From Mactra quadrangularis (taxonomy: Eukaryota > Mollusca > Bivalvia > Venerida > Mactridae): a DNA stretch of 64,000 nt. The first letter of the stretch is position 1, and every line of letters begins with the position of its first letter. The DNA is taken from positions 32,464,895 to 32,528,894 of the forward strand of contig CM046311.1 in NCBI GenBank assembly GCA_025267735.1. The letters are read 5' to 3'. Positions 23,240-34,329 of the stretch are shown here, piece by piece. The position numbers and the translations under genes are program-made. The notes below the pieces were generated by a model that had not been told where the DNA came from, searched no databases, and saw only the letters and a program-made list of their open reading frames with translations.

Positions 23240-24260
23240 AAGACAGTTTGAAACTCTAAGTTCACTAGCTTTGTCTAAACTAACAGCTCTAGTATCTGCC
23301 ATCAATTGATATGTTTACCATTGTTGTTTTTGATTTGCCTTGGTTTCTTTACTTATGGGCAAAGGTCAACAAAACAATTTTGTTGCCCCAAAATCACAAT
23401 ATGAAATGACCCCCTATAGAGCAACGGCGGCTTAAATCGAATTTGCACCTTGTGTTCACAATCAAAGGGAGATAATCAAGTACGAGAGGTAACTCATCAG
23501 ATCTTAACACATTTATAATCACAGTTACCTCCCTTTTCCTAAAATCCAGAACGAGGCAAGTATTCAGTCGAATGTTCCTATCAACAGATATAAATTCATG
23601 CAAATTAGAAAAATATTTGTTTAATACAAATGCGCTTAAATATAATCAATGAGCATTTATTTGCGTAACTCGACGCTACTACAGGACAATACATTATAGT
23701 ATAATCCGGAGCATTTCACAAATTTTGCGGTTTTGCAATGAATGGATTTGCACATTCGCCAAAAAAACATTCATAGTAATAAAGGCTGCTTGCGCGCATT
23801 TTTTGATGTCAATTTCATTAATAACTAGAATACTCAAAGTAAATGGTTATAAGCACGCACTGTGGTAAAAATTATATATTTTAAACTCTATTATTTGCAA
23901 CAGTAATTTCATGTTATTTAAAGTTATTTTATAGATAAATGCGTTTGCATAAACACTCTAAAATGCAAAAAGTAACGATTAGGTGTATTTTTTCATATTT
24001 TCGTACACGTCATTAGACGTACATGCTCAAGTACTTTGTGATTTTGCGGAATTTTATCTTTAATAGCTTATCTGACAGATTCGGCATGACTTTTATTTAA
24101 CAAGTAATGAAGCTGAAGTATGATACAAAAAGAATTACTCACATCCGTGATATGGTTTCTTTATATTAACTTTTTTCAAAACAACTACGTACATGGATTG
24201 AAATTAAATCGCAAATTCCGGTATGCGTACAGTTTGTTCCCTCCCTGTTTACGTCATAAA
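23240..24260. other. 5' flank of WAP gene 2
   Basis: No gene. From about 23690 it is weakly alignable to 35000-35630 upstream of WAP gene 3 (for example TAGTATAATCCGGAGCATTTCA against TAGTATAAGCCGGGGCATTTCA, and ATAGATAAATGCGTTTG), so the duplication of genes 2 and 3 included the 5' flank. Confidence 0.6.
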
Positions 24261-24267
24261 TTCTCAT

Positions 24268-24328
24268 CCAATCACAACGAAGCGTTGTTGTCCTTTCATA
24301 TTTTACCCGGTTGTTTTTCTGTATAAAA
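24268..24328 (+). promoter_or_regulatory. Core promoter of WAP gene 2
   Basis: CCAATCACAACGAAGCGTTG starts at 24268 and TATAAAA is at 24322-24328, 99 bp before the ATG. The same arrangement is upstream of gene 3 at 35635 and 35689. Confidence 0.75.
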
Positions 24329-24426
24329 CACATCTCTAAAAATATTCTGATCATTTTAGAGTAAACACTCTTACTAAAAAGTTCATATTTGTACACTTGT
24401 ATATTTAAACTGTTAAATCCACCATC

Positions 24427-27400
24427 ATGCGTTTGTGGGTTTTTCTTACTCTAGTGTTCACGATAGTGACAGGTGAGTGAAATTTAATTATTAAATATTT
24501 ATTAACATTATTAAGTTGTTTATTTTTGCCATAATTTATCATTTTAAAGGATTGATACAATATGCATTGAAAGAGTTTATTTACGTCATATCATTTTCGA
24601 TTTTCGAAATACTTGTTAAGTAGTGGTAAGTATGTCTGACTTCGAATTCGAAGATCGCGGGTTCGAGCCCGGTCGCGGTAGATCATACCCTATACATGAG
24701 TTGTCGGCCTCGTAGTAGGGTAAGTTAGTACTGGTGATAGAAGAGTGTCCAGGAAACCTATAGTAGGAAAAGCTGGCCGTCGTATATATAACCTAAATAT
24801 GTGTTGAATACGACGTTAAAAATGGGTAAATGTATAATGATTACACTCTTTATCTTGATCATTAGTTTTTATTGAACGATTGAAGAGTTCAATGTTAATA
24901 CATGTATTAAAAAATCCAACCCCTCACCACTCGTTTACTTTTGTTTGTCATCTGTTTCGTTTCTCACTTACAATATTTTCTTTCAGTGCTTTCATCGCCT
25001 TTATTTTATTTCAGTTATACAAGGTCTGAGGGTGACCTCGCCGCCAGATGTGTGTAAGAAACGTGGTAATCAAGGTTCATGTAATACTGATGACCCGATA
25101 TGCCCTAAGGCTACCAAATGTACACCAACTAACTCTGGCTCTGAAGGTCTTTGCTGCAATAACCAGCCACGTGGAGGTATGGCCCTTTCCCCGATCTTAT
25201 CTATATATACTAGCACATCAGTCAAAGATTGCATCGAGTATAATTCCAAGGAATTTGAATCGTAGTTTTTGACACACCAAAGGGTTTGACGCCGTCACAG
25301 TTACGTTGGGAATTAATACTTTTGTGTAAATCATTTTATATATTGTTTGTACTACATTTTGCAAGAGTTTTGGCATTTGATTACGTATAGGCAACATTCC
25401 AGAGAGTTTGACCACTTTACATGTAATGTAATGTCTTTTTATAGTGAGTTTTATGCTTACGCACGTTCACCGACTTTACAGCTATTACCCCTGGTTATTG
25501 GGGTACTGGCCCCAGTTTCACGAAAAATCTCAACTTTGTACTCAATCTCAAACTTATGTCATAATCATTTATTTTACTTATTTAATCAATCTTACAACAA
25601 ATAAAGTATCATCAGAAACACAAATGGTGATTTAAAAGCTATATTATTGTAAATAAAACTGACTTACATATTTGGATAAGGTTGTTTTGATTTAATTTTA
25701 TTGATTTGAGTCTGTTAATGAATTGTTGAGTTTAGTCTCAAGTAAAAATTGAGTTTGTGGCTTTAAGTTTATAATAAAACCCAAGATATTTTATGTTGAT
25801 ACATTCTATATATTTTTATTATTGTGATCACTTTAAAACAGCCATTCCAACTACATTTACATGCTATTTAGAGACCAAAAACACTTGAGTCTGTAATTGA
25901 GTTCATACTTAGGTTTGTTTGTGAAACTGGGGCCAGGTATCTATCTATCCATCTCACTGAAGTGTCTCATTTACATCTGGGTGGAGTGAAGCAACCGCAG
26001 GTAAATGTCTTGCTCAAGGGCATTACCCCTAGTGGGATTCGAACCCAGGACCTCTCAATCCCTAATCACGCCTCCTACCACTGGACTACTGCTCCAAGCA
26101 TCGTATCTACTAAATCAAAAAAGATTGACCATTTTTTGTATGAATTACGTTCCACAGAGTTTGACAAATTGTTAGATTTTATATTTTAACTGGTACATTT
26201 CACCGAAATAGTCGAAGGACTACCTATAGCTTCAAACTCTTTGGAAAACTTTGGCCAAAGTCTTTGGAATTTTAAATTAGGGACTTTAGTCAGTTATTTC
26301 CCCTTGTATACTGTTAAAATAGGTAGATCTAATTAGTTGGATTACTCGGATCTTACCCTTACTTTTCAATGTCAATTTGCCAAAATTAATCTTAAATAAC
26401 TTTTTTGTAAATCATTTAATTTGTTTGAAATGTAAGTTAGGTATTTTTAGGGAAAAGAACTATCTAAATTTTATCACTCCTGTTAATATCTTCATTAACA
26501 AGAAAAATATTAGATGAAATATTTTGTTATCCTTACATAGGAATTCAATGATAAAATCCGAGGATTCCAATTGTAAGGACCAACTTACCAAATGGATTGC
26601 TTCAGATTTTATCAGGAAAAGATAACTGACTAAACTCCCTCATTGACGCATAGATTAACAGTTACACTTAGTTAACAATTGAGCACACATGGTAATGTTA
26701 GAGGTCAATGATTTGTAAATCAAATCAATAAGTCAAATTTCGAACGGTCAGTTTACATTAAATATTTCATTCACAATGTCTTTGCGTAAAATGCCCAAAC
26801 AAAATGCTTAGTTTTCTGGTGTTGAAGTAAACAAATGCATAATCATGTAGGCAATGACCGATGTCTCATTTTGGTTGATAAAATTGAAATACACGATTAG
26901 AATGGTATCATGGTGTTTTAGTGCTCACCATCACATTATCACCAGTGTTAGTCGGGGACCGCAGGGTCACAGCGAGGTTGTTCATGTTTGACAGTTGGGA
27001 CAAAACAAACTATTATGTGTGAATATATTGTTTCTTAACACATTCATTATCATTTGAATGTTTATTAGAACCCCATCCAAAGAGCTGTATTGGTAGTCAT
27101 ACACCTCAAGGTTTGGGGTGGATTAATTCCATATAAATATATTTTACAACAAGCAACCATTTATTGTACTCTATTAGAATTTAGTTTATAAACCAAACAG
27201 CTCATTGGAAGTAGTTCAAATATAGGTAGTGGCTTACACCATGAACAGGTTTTTTTAGGCCGCATATATATTTGAAGAGGCAACCAAATTTCAAAGGTAT
27301 TAGCATTGAATACCTAACATGTAATTGGTTAGAAATACTTAAACATAGGCAAAGCTCATTTTAGTCTCAGATAGATACCAAAACATGTTAAAGGGAAATA

Positions 27401-28421
27401 TTTAGACCATGACTGGCTATCGCAAGCATGACTATTAACTGGTTAAAAGTTCATAATTTAGCAGTTCACGTGGAATGTATTGTTCAACAAAATTCTAAGA
27501 ACGAGGGTGGGTGGGTGGGAAGTGATGTTTAACCGTCAAGTGACAAAGCATAAATGTGCCGACGTGGCGTGAGTAGCTCTTATATACTCATAAAAAGGTC
27601 GCCACGCATATGTTGCAAACCCTCCAAAAAAACCTTCCGAGATTATTCATTTAATGAATTGTCGAGGTGTTCTGTATGAGACGGTGTAGCAATGTAGCCA
27701 AAACGGGACACCATAGTTAGTTCATCATAACATAACGATATGCAAATCTGATAGATGAATTTGTGGTTACCAAGTAAACTAGCAAGGCAATTATTTATCT
27801 GTGTGCGATTTTAGATAAGTGGTTAGTAATGAACAAATTAAGCAATTAGTTGTCAATTAATTAACTATCGACGCAACTAGTTATCTATTTAACCGGTGAC
27901 GTAACAAGTTATCCATTTAACTAACCAGTCAGGAGACAAGTTATCCATCTAGTTAACTAGTGACGTAACTAGTTATCAATTTGATTAACTAGTGACGTAA
28001 CTAGTTATCCGTTTACATAACTAGTGACGTACATAGTTATCCATTTAATTAACAACTCACAGAATAAGTGATTAGTGACTTTGTCACTTAACAAGTTATC
28101 AGTGTGATTAACTAGTAGCGCGACTAGTTCTCCATTTAATTCGCAAATGACGTAACAAGTGACGTAACTAGTTTTCCAATTTAACAAACTATTTACGAAA
28201 CTAGTTATCTATTTAACTGTCTTGTAATGTAACTAATAATCCATTAAATAGACTTTGTACTTTTGTATTTTATTGTAGGGGAGTGTCCAGTATCGACAAT
28301 TATCACAATATGTGCAATAACTGAAAATAGTTGTGAAAATGATTACGATTGTCCAAAACCACAGAAATGCTGCTTAGAAGGTTGTGGTAAAGTCTGCAAG
28401 AACCCCATGTCAAGTAGCTAG
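24427..28421 (+). CDS. Secreted two-module cysteine-rich WAP protein (gene 2)
   Basis: Three exons, 24427-24472, 25015-25176 and 28279-28421, all phase 1 and GT-AG, giving 116 residues. Exon 1 and the start of exon 2 encode the signal peptide (MRLWVFLTLVFTIVT, cleavage probably after VIQG). Exon 2 holds the six-cysteine module (C29, C38, C45, C51, C62, C63), close to module 1 of gene 1 (DVC..RGN.G.C, C...T.CTP, G.LCC). Exon 3 is a WAP domain with eight cysteines (C72, C81, C88, C94, C100, C101, C105, C109; KCCLEGCGKVC) and a tail ending in three serines. Function is probably extracellular inhibition or defence, inferred from the family only. The last exon's WAP coding sequence is the same as in gene 3, while exon 2 differs at many sites. 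The only clear poly(A) signal is AATAAA at 29082, which would put the pentanucleotide array in the 3' UTR. Confidence 0.87.
24615..24830 (+). mobile_element. tRNA-derived SINE (family C) in WAP gene 2 intron 1
   Basis: GTAGTGGTAAGTATGTCTG (A-box region) and GCGGGTTCGAGCCCGG (B box) are followed by a body containing GTGTCCAGGAAACCTATAG and GACGTTAAAAATGG. The same 3' part recurs at 33650-33735 and 44104-44195. Confidence 0.7.
25506..25936. mobile_element. 431-bp MITE with perfect 16-bp terminal inverted repeats
   Basis: The ends CTGGCCCCAGTTTCAC and GTGAAACTGGGGCCAG are perfect reverse complements, flanked by GTA (25503-25505 and 25937-25939). It interrupts an older repeat whose uninterrupted relative is at about 51331-51400 (CTTTACAGCTATTACCCCTG). 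It lies in intron 2 of WAP gene 2. No coding capacity. Confidence 0.8.
25965..26100 (-). mobile_element. tRNA-derived SINE (family D), minus strand
   Basis: On the minus strand: GCAGTAGTCCAGTGGTAGGA (A-box part) and GGGTTCGAATCCCAC (B box), then CCCTTGAGCAAGACATTTAC, a body motif common to several animal SINEs. Degenerate relatives are near 22620-22830 and 51180-51560. Confidence 0.65.
26100..27640. other. Intron sequence of WAP gene 2
   Basis: No exon found. The end of 26740-26900 carries remnants of the palindromic MITE (GGTGTTGAAGTAAACAAATG, GGCAATGACCGATGTCTC). Confidence 0.45.
27830..28255. repeat. Degenerate 30-32-bp tandem repeat beside the WAP gene 2 last exon
   Basis: About 12 units are based on GACGTAACTAGTTATCCATT plus TAATTAACTAGT. 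It ends about 25 bp before the splice acceptor at 28278. The matching array before gene 3 exon 3 is at 39725-40140. Confidence 0.75.
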
Positions 28422-28526
28422 TGAAAGGACAGCCGAGTATCCCGCGAAACAATCATGTGAGAAGTTAATGAAAATGAACTAATTGACATTTCTTATATAA
28501 TTTTCCTTTTTTGTGTAAAGATATGA

Positions 28527-29060
28527 TATGATATAATATATGATACGATATGATATTAAATGACATGACATGACATGACATGACATGGCATGACATGATG
28601 TGATATGATATGATATGATATGATATATGATATGATATGATATCATATGATATGACATGACAAGACATTATATGATATGATATGATATGATATGACATGA
28701 CATGATATGATATGATATGATATAACATGACATGATATGATATGATATGATATGACATGATATGATATGATATGATATGACATGACATGACATGACATGA
28801 CATGATATGATATGATATGACATGATATGATATGATATGATATGACATGACATGATATGATATGACATGACATGACATGACATGACATGATATGATATGA
28901 TATATGATACGATATGACATTATATGACAGGACTTTATATGATACGATAAGAAATGACTTGACGTTACGTGACAATGATATGACACTACTTGACATGACA
29001 CGACATGATATAATATGACATTATATGATATGACATGCTAAGACATATAATGCCATGATA
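28527..29060. repeat. Pentanucleotide array (TGATA/TGACA)n
   Basis: Over 500 bp of TGATA and TGACA pentamers in blocks, with rare variants. The long minus-strand ORFs (MSCHVMSYHI-type) are by-products. It lies between the gene 2 stop and the AATAAA at 29082. Confidence 0.95.
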
Positions 29061-29081
29061 TGATTGTAATAATTTTGAACC

Positions 29082-29087
29082 AATAAA
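29082..29087 (+). terminator. Poly(A) signal of WAP gene 2
   Basis: AATAAA in TTGAACCAATAAACAATTTT. The same context is at 40805-40810 after gene 3. It lies after the pentanucleotide array. Confidence 0.55.
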
Positions 29088-29248
29088 CAATTTTCATTTA
29101 TAATATTCTCAATTTTTTTTTTTGCAAAATAAATAAACAAAGTGAAGACATGAAATTAAAGCATAAATCTCAAGAACAAAGTGTCAATCTCACTTTTGAC
29201 ATGATACCATATGCTGGTCCCATTTTACTAACTCCTTTAAAAGAGATA

Positions 29249-29565
29249 GCCGCCCGTCTAGCTCAATTGGTAGCACGCAAGTCTACTGATCGAGGGTCGT
29301 GGGTTCGATTCCCGGGCGGCGCATACTTTCGTGGAGCTTGGTAATGAAATTATTTCAACTGCTATTCTCCCTCCTACCAATGATTTTTAATTATGTAGGG
29401 CAGTTGTCAGTCACTGACGAAAGTATGCGCTTAGTAGTTGGATAAAAGCTAAATCCAGAGATTTAGCCTTTTCGGTAGGAGTGAGTAGGTTGACTGACCG
29501 CCGTTATATGACCCTATATGTGTTGCTACGGCATTAAACCCAACAAAAACAAACAAAACAAAAGA
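29249..29565 (+). mobile_element. Full-length tRNA-derived SINE (family A)
   Basis: The head GCCGCCCGTCTAGCTCAATT...GGGTTCGATTCCCGGGCGGC has pairing acceptor ends (GCCGCCCG/CGGGCGGC), so the tRNA origin is clear. The body has TCAGTCACTGACGAAAGTAT and the tail TTAAACCCAACAAAAACAAA. The same copy is at 40970 in the duplicate, so it predates the duplication. Confidence 0.88.
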
Positions 29566-31078
29566 AATAAGAGGGAAATCTATCGCATACTCCTCGAATA
29601 AAGGGAAAGTCAAAATTTGTTAGGAAAATAAACTCGAGAAGGATGAACAATTTACAAAATTCAAACAACCTTGATAAATCCAAACGACGAACTTAGAGGA
29701 AAGAGAAGAAAGAAGATTGCATATCTTTTCTAGAATTCGTTGATCTTAGAAAAAGCAAGAAAGAGGGTAGCCTAGCCGGATATAAAACAAATGTATCTTA
29801 GAAAGAAAAAATCTCACACAATACTACTGTTATATAGAAAACACTAATTTCACATCAAAAACAATGATCTCTTTACATTCAAAGTTCTTAAAGAAACTGA
29901 AAATCGTTATCAAAAGTATCTTCAAGTCGAAAATGCGACAAAATTCACAAATTCTTTGTAAAAAGTTCGTGATATAAAAAAACAAACCTTAGGATGTAAA
30001 CTATCTAATGAAGAAATGCCGATTATTTCCGATTATTCTGGCACCATTCTCGTACTCAGAGGCTATTAGAATTCTCGATACAGATAACCTCTGGGTACGA
30101 GGTCACCGATGACTCCTTATATATCTATATGAACAAATTATTTTTATACTAAGGTTTGCTGTCCATAAACATATTGCCAATATTACACGAACCATTCCCC
30201 AAAAAGTAATAACTTATAGAATCTCACCGTCCAATCAATGTAAAGGTCAAGACCGAAATGTCCATTTGTCGCAATAGCAATAAGAACAATCTTAGTGTTT
30301 AGGTTCAGCACATTTACGCCAGTCCAAATATTATCATTGATAAAGGTTACACCATTAAACTGTTCTAGAATCCTAAGCCACAGTTGTATGTATTCTTTCC
30401 TTTCTATAGTATATCTAAGTCAAATCTGAGGGCTTCTAGTATGAACCATTGAATCATAAAAACGACACATGAATGCACTGTATGATTGAAAACCTATATT
30501 AAAACAAACCCAATTTGCCTAGCAATGATTGTAGCTCACGCCAAGTAATCCTATTTTCCCTAACAATGCAGTGATTTAACTATTTTAAGACTTATGAAAA
30601 TGAGCACCGTAGTGGGCCATACCAATTTGCAACCGCAATAGGAAACCCACAAATTTACTACAGATGCCTCTGAATGTTTCAACAAGTTTAGGGCAATGTA
30701 GCTTATAATAGCGACCAACAAAAAGACCAACAGAAAGTACATGTATTGTAAAAAATGATTTAAGTTTGAAATGTTTCAAATAAAACCAACAAGCCAATGA
30801 TTTAAAGTTGCTATTTTTAAATAGCGCACATCTTAGCCTGAGACCCATAGGAAGCATTTTATTATTTAACATTTCCCCTCAATCTTACATCCGGGTGTAT
30901 GAAAATCTAAGAAATGAATCGGAAAAAGTCGAAAAGGCGATTTGATATCAATTTTTGCCATAAATGCGCTTTTGTGTAAATAAAAAACAACAACATTTTA
31001 CTACTTGGTCAAAAGATGTATAAAACACCCGACAGAGGTATGGATAAGATAACTGTGTGGTATATCTCCAATAATGAT

Positions 31079-31268
31079 ACATTCGGAACGCCTCGGCCAT
31101 TCGCTGCGAATAATCTCGGATATATTTAGACGTTATTTGAAACTACCGGTGTTGAAGAAAACAAATATACGATCGTTTAGGCAATGAGGGATGTTTCGTT
31201 TTTAGTCCGTAAATTTTGAAACATCACTCATTGCCTTAACGATCGTATATTTGTTTATTAGATTAGAC
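31079..31268. mobile_element. Palindromic MITE, right-truncated (duplication copy 1)
   Basis: CATTCGGAACGCCTCGGCC and the inner inverted pair (ACGATCGTTTAGGCAATGAG and its partner) are present, but the outer right arm is missing. The same truncation occurs at 42748-42938, so it preceded the duplication. Confidence 0.75.
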
Positions 31269-31278
31269 CATAGATGTA

Positions 31279-31573
31279 CAGGTCGTATTCTAGGTCATAC
31301 GTGTTTTTATACTTTAAACAATGGACTTGTCCACTAAATATGTGAATTAGCTAATTCATGAACAGCATTTTACTGATGTAAACACATCATTTTGATATTT
31401 TACATTTATTTTAATGAGTGTATATGCACATTTTGCACTTTATATAATGATGTGTTTATTAAATAAGTGTAAAGTTACTAAACCATAAATTTGTAAAAAT
31501 AAATCTGCCCTAAAGATTGGTGTGTAATGAAACCGGCAATGTTTGTATACGCAATGTTTACGTGGACGGCCTG
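31279..31573. mobile_element. 295-bp MITE present only in duplication copy 1, TA target
   Basis: It starts CAGGTCGTATTCTAGGTCAT and ends TTTACGTGGACGGCCTG, flanked by TA (31277-31278 and 31574-31575). The duplicate at 42940-42955 has the empty site (CGTAGAATATATC), which shows both the boundaries and the TA duplication directly. Confidence 0.88.
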
Positions 31574-32321
31574 TAGAATATATCTAGACCGCGCACTGCA
31601 TTGGATAACTGTTGGCCGCCATGGCCAAACAGCTCCAACTTCCGGTAAGGGCAAAACACTGAATTTGTAAACATAACGGGATGCATTTTTTTGCAAAGAG
31701 TTGGTATAAGCCGACTCGTAAAGTGTTCGTGTATATCATTTATATGCATGAGTTTTTCATAATCATATCTTTTAAAACTGTTCTATAGAATTTCGCAAGG
31801 ACATATACATTAAATTATAAAATTAAATTATAAAATGGTGGCTTTAAATCCGGGAAACGTTTATTGTCAGGAAATTGTTATCCTCAAAAATAGAACTATT
31901 TTATGTCGTTTGGCTTAGTGAACACCCACAAGAAATCGATGCGCCACACCAAAAAGGTTACGGTTTAGCGCTGCCAAGAACGCTTCTATATTGATCACCT
32001 TTTGAGAAACTTTGTTCCTATTTTTCACTGAAATCGATTAAAAAGACCCTTAAAAGCCTTAAAATCTTACGATCAAATGTTATTTTGTTCAGTGAGAACT
32101 TACCTTATTCATGTACGAAAACATTTACGAATTTTACTAAAATATTAGATTTTGTACAGGCTTAATGCAGTCGTATCGTTTGACATTTTCGTTCACGTTT
32201 GTAAAGATATTTTGTCCACTGAAATAACTTTATATATGTTTGAAAACTCTTTATAGATTTTACCTTAGAAGGCTCGTTATTGGAATTTCTGTTAAAATTT
32301 GTAAAAAGTTTTTCAGAAGTT

Positions 32322-33016
32322 GGACAACTCAACCTGAAGTTGAAACAACTCAACCCTGTGGGACAATTCAACCTGTGGACAGCTCGGATCTTGTATTATT
32401 CATAATTCTAAGTTAAATATTTATGGAAGATATTGAGGAATGACATTTAATGATTATTTGATATTCATAGTACTTTAAAAAGTTAGAATGACATTTAAAA
32501 CCATTTTTTCAATCAAATAAATATTAATTTATGATACAGACTGAGTTGCTCTGGGATTGTGTGGTCTTCTGGTTGAGTTGTCCCGACCCGCAACAAGAGT
32601 TGTCCCAATCTGATTAAAACCCGACCTAAAATTTTACCGCTCGCAAACTCGCTAATTTAGATCTGGCCTTTTCCAAACGAAGGACACGTTCAGGTGACCT
32701 TTTCTCATCATAATATTCATGACGAAATTGTTATGATACGTAACTTGTTTACATCGTCTACGTCACGCAATTTGAAATGAGCCACCCAATCGCAGACTGT
32801 GAATAATACCGCCGTTAAATTTGCATGCATATTTGGTCTAAAAATAGAAATTACGAAATCAAAATGTGATTAATACTGTTTTTGTCTAGATGAAAGCTAC
32901 GCATTGATTGGTCGACACAAAGTTCATCTCGACGTGACCTTGCATTGACTAAGTAGAGATCCAGAACGACAACGCGAGTAGAACAGGATCTCTGTTTACG
33001 GAGATTGGAGTTGTCC
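32322..33016. mobile_element. GACAACTCAACC-word element hosting a MITE
   Basis: The left side has GGACAACTCAACC, AACAACTCAACCC and GGACAATTCAACC. The right side has GGTTGAGTTGTCCCG and GAGTTGTCC. The element lies in a stretch (to about 33210) that is absent from duplication copy 2. Without the MITE at 32606-33007 it is about 290 bp long. Confidence 0.65.
32606..33007. mobile_element. 402-bp MITE with perfect 9-bp target duplication
   Basis: GAGTTGTCC occurs at 32597-32605 and 33008-33016. The ends are CAATCTGATTAAAAC and CTGTTTACGGAGATTG. Most of the length is the reverse complement of 4258-4652. The 9-bp target suggests a Mutator-like element (inference; no transposase seen). Confidence 0.85.
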
Positions 33017-33257
33017 TGATCAAGTATTGTACAATTATTGTGACCTGAATGGTTTGAAGTCAAAGATAGTAAATAATTATACAGTTTAGAGATAGTTTCA
33101 CTTTGTGGGCCTCGTAGTATCTTTTATTGAAAATGTGAAAATATTTATTCAATTTTTGTTTTAGTTATGGTTCTACTTATAGTTAAGTCTAAAAAAGTAA
33201 TATAAAACTTTGTTTTGTATAAGAAAAAGCATTACATTGATAATAGTTTTGAGGCTT

Positions 33258-33529
33258 TTTTATTTCAGAAGCTGATTCTTATAATTGTGATGCATTTTTT
33301 GAAATTTTTTTCATTTTATCACCAACCTTACAAAGTGTACTTACACTAATGTTTCTACAAAAGCAATCAATGACATTGAAGAATTTTTACAGTAAATTTC
33401 CATGTCTTCAAACTTTTGGTTGGCACTGTACACACAAAGAATATTATAAGTTATATACCTCAGTGCAATTAGTGGCTTGCTTCTTCACTATGATTAACTA
33501 TACATGTGTAATTAAGGTGAATAGTTGAA
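33258..33529 (+). other. Exon-like open frame, duplication copy 1
   Basis: A good acceptor (TTTTTTATTTCAG at about 33256-33268) opens a frame of about 85 codons containing MTLKNFYSKFPCLQTF and EYYKLY, ending at a TGA near 33527. The duplicate (43722-44045) is open for 106 codons. I recognise no family. Frame preservation in both copies could be chance in young duplicates. Confidence 0.25.
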
Positions 33530-33989
33530 GAGTATGAGAAGTCAGCAGTAACGTCAGTAACTTTACAGTTTACTGCTAGAAAGTTCGTAGTTCAGCAGTA
33601 AAACTTTTCTAAGTTATGGTTGTTATGTTTCAATAATAATGACAAGTGTTCAGAAAACCTATAGTAGGAAGAGCTGTCCGTCGTAAATATGACCTAAATA
33701 TGTGTTGAATTCGGCGTCAAACCCATTTAAAAAATCATTTTCAAGACTTTTTAATTGGACTAAACAAAACCAACGTTGATTGTAGAGAAAGTGTGTTTAA
33801 TGTTTTGATACTGAAATCTGAGCTTAAAAAACTTTAAAAAATGTAGTTTAGTCTGTCAAAATATCACCCTTCATATAAAGTTTCTTGTTTGTTATATTGT
33901 TATGAACAGAAGTACTCATCAACCATATCAAGCTGGTGAATGTAAAACTATTGATCTCTGCAGTACAAGAATCCTCCCATTGAATTTCA

Positions 33990-34225
33990 TGTCCCTGTTG
34001 ATGTTTGTTGTCCATATACGCGTGTCCTGCTGAAATTGAACAAGTCGTCTCGGACTTTTTGTCCTTGAGATGTTTGTTGTCCATATACGCGTGTCCTGTT
34101 GGAATTAAACAAGTTGTCTCGGACTTTTTGTCCATGAGATGTTTGTTGTCCATATACGCATGTCCTGCTGAAATTAAAACAAGTTGTCTCGGACTTTTTG
34201 TCCATGAGATGTTTGTTGTTCAATT
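33990..34225. repeat. 69-bp tandem repeat, three to four units
   Basis: Units start at ATGTTTGTTGTCCATATACG (about 33999, 34069, 34138, with a partial at about 34207). Duplication copy 2 holds only about one and a half units (44472-44560), so copy number changed after the duplication. Confidence 0.85.
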
Positions 34226-34329
34226 AAATTCAATAAGTTGTGTTGTTTTATTTTTCAAAAAATAAATATAAATAAAGGATTGTCCCAACAATTTCGTACC
34301 AATAAAATTAACTTTTACGAAACATTTTG

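Noticed and set aside
28465..29001. 178-codon minus-strand ORF
   Set aside because: It is a translation of TGATA/TGACA pentamers (MSCHVMSYHI) and low complexity.
29249..29322. Functional tRNA gene
   Set aside because: The head is good, but it continues directly into a SINE body present in at least six copies; no independent terminator or precise tRNA fold.
30560..30872. Minus-strand ORFs of 60-95 codons in the duplicated region
   Set aside because: The counterpart at 42300-42540 is broken by indels, and there is no motif or codon bias.
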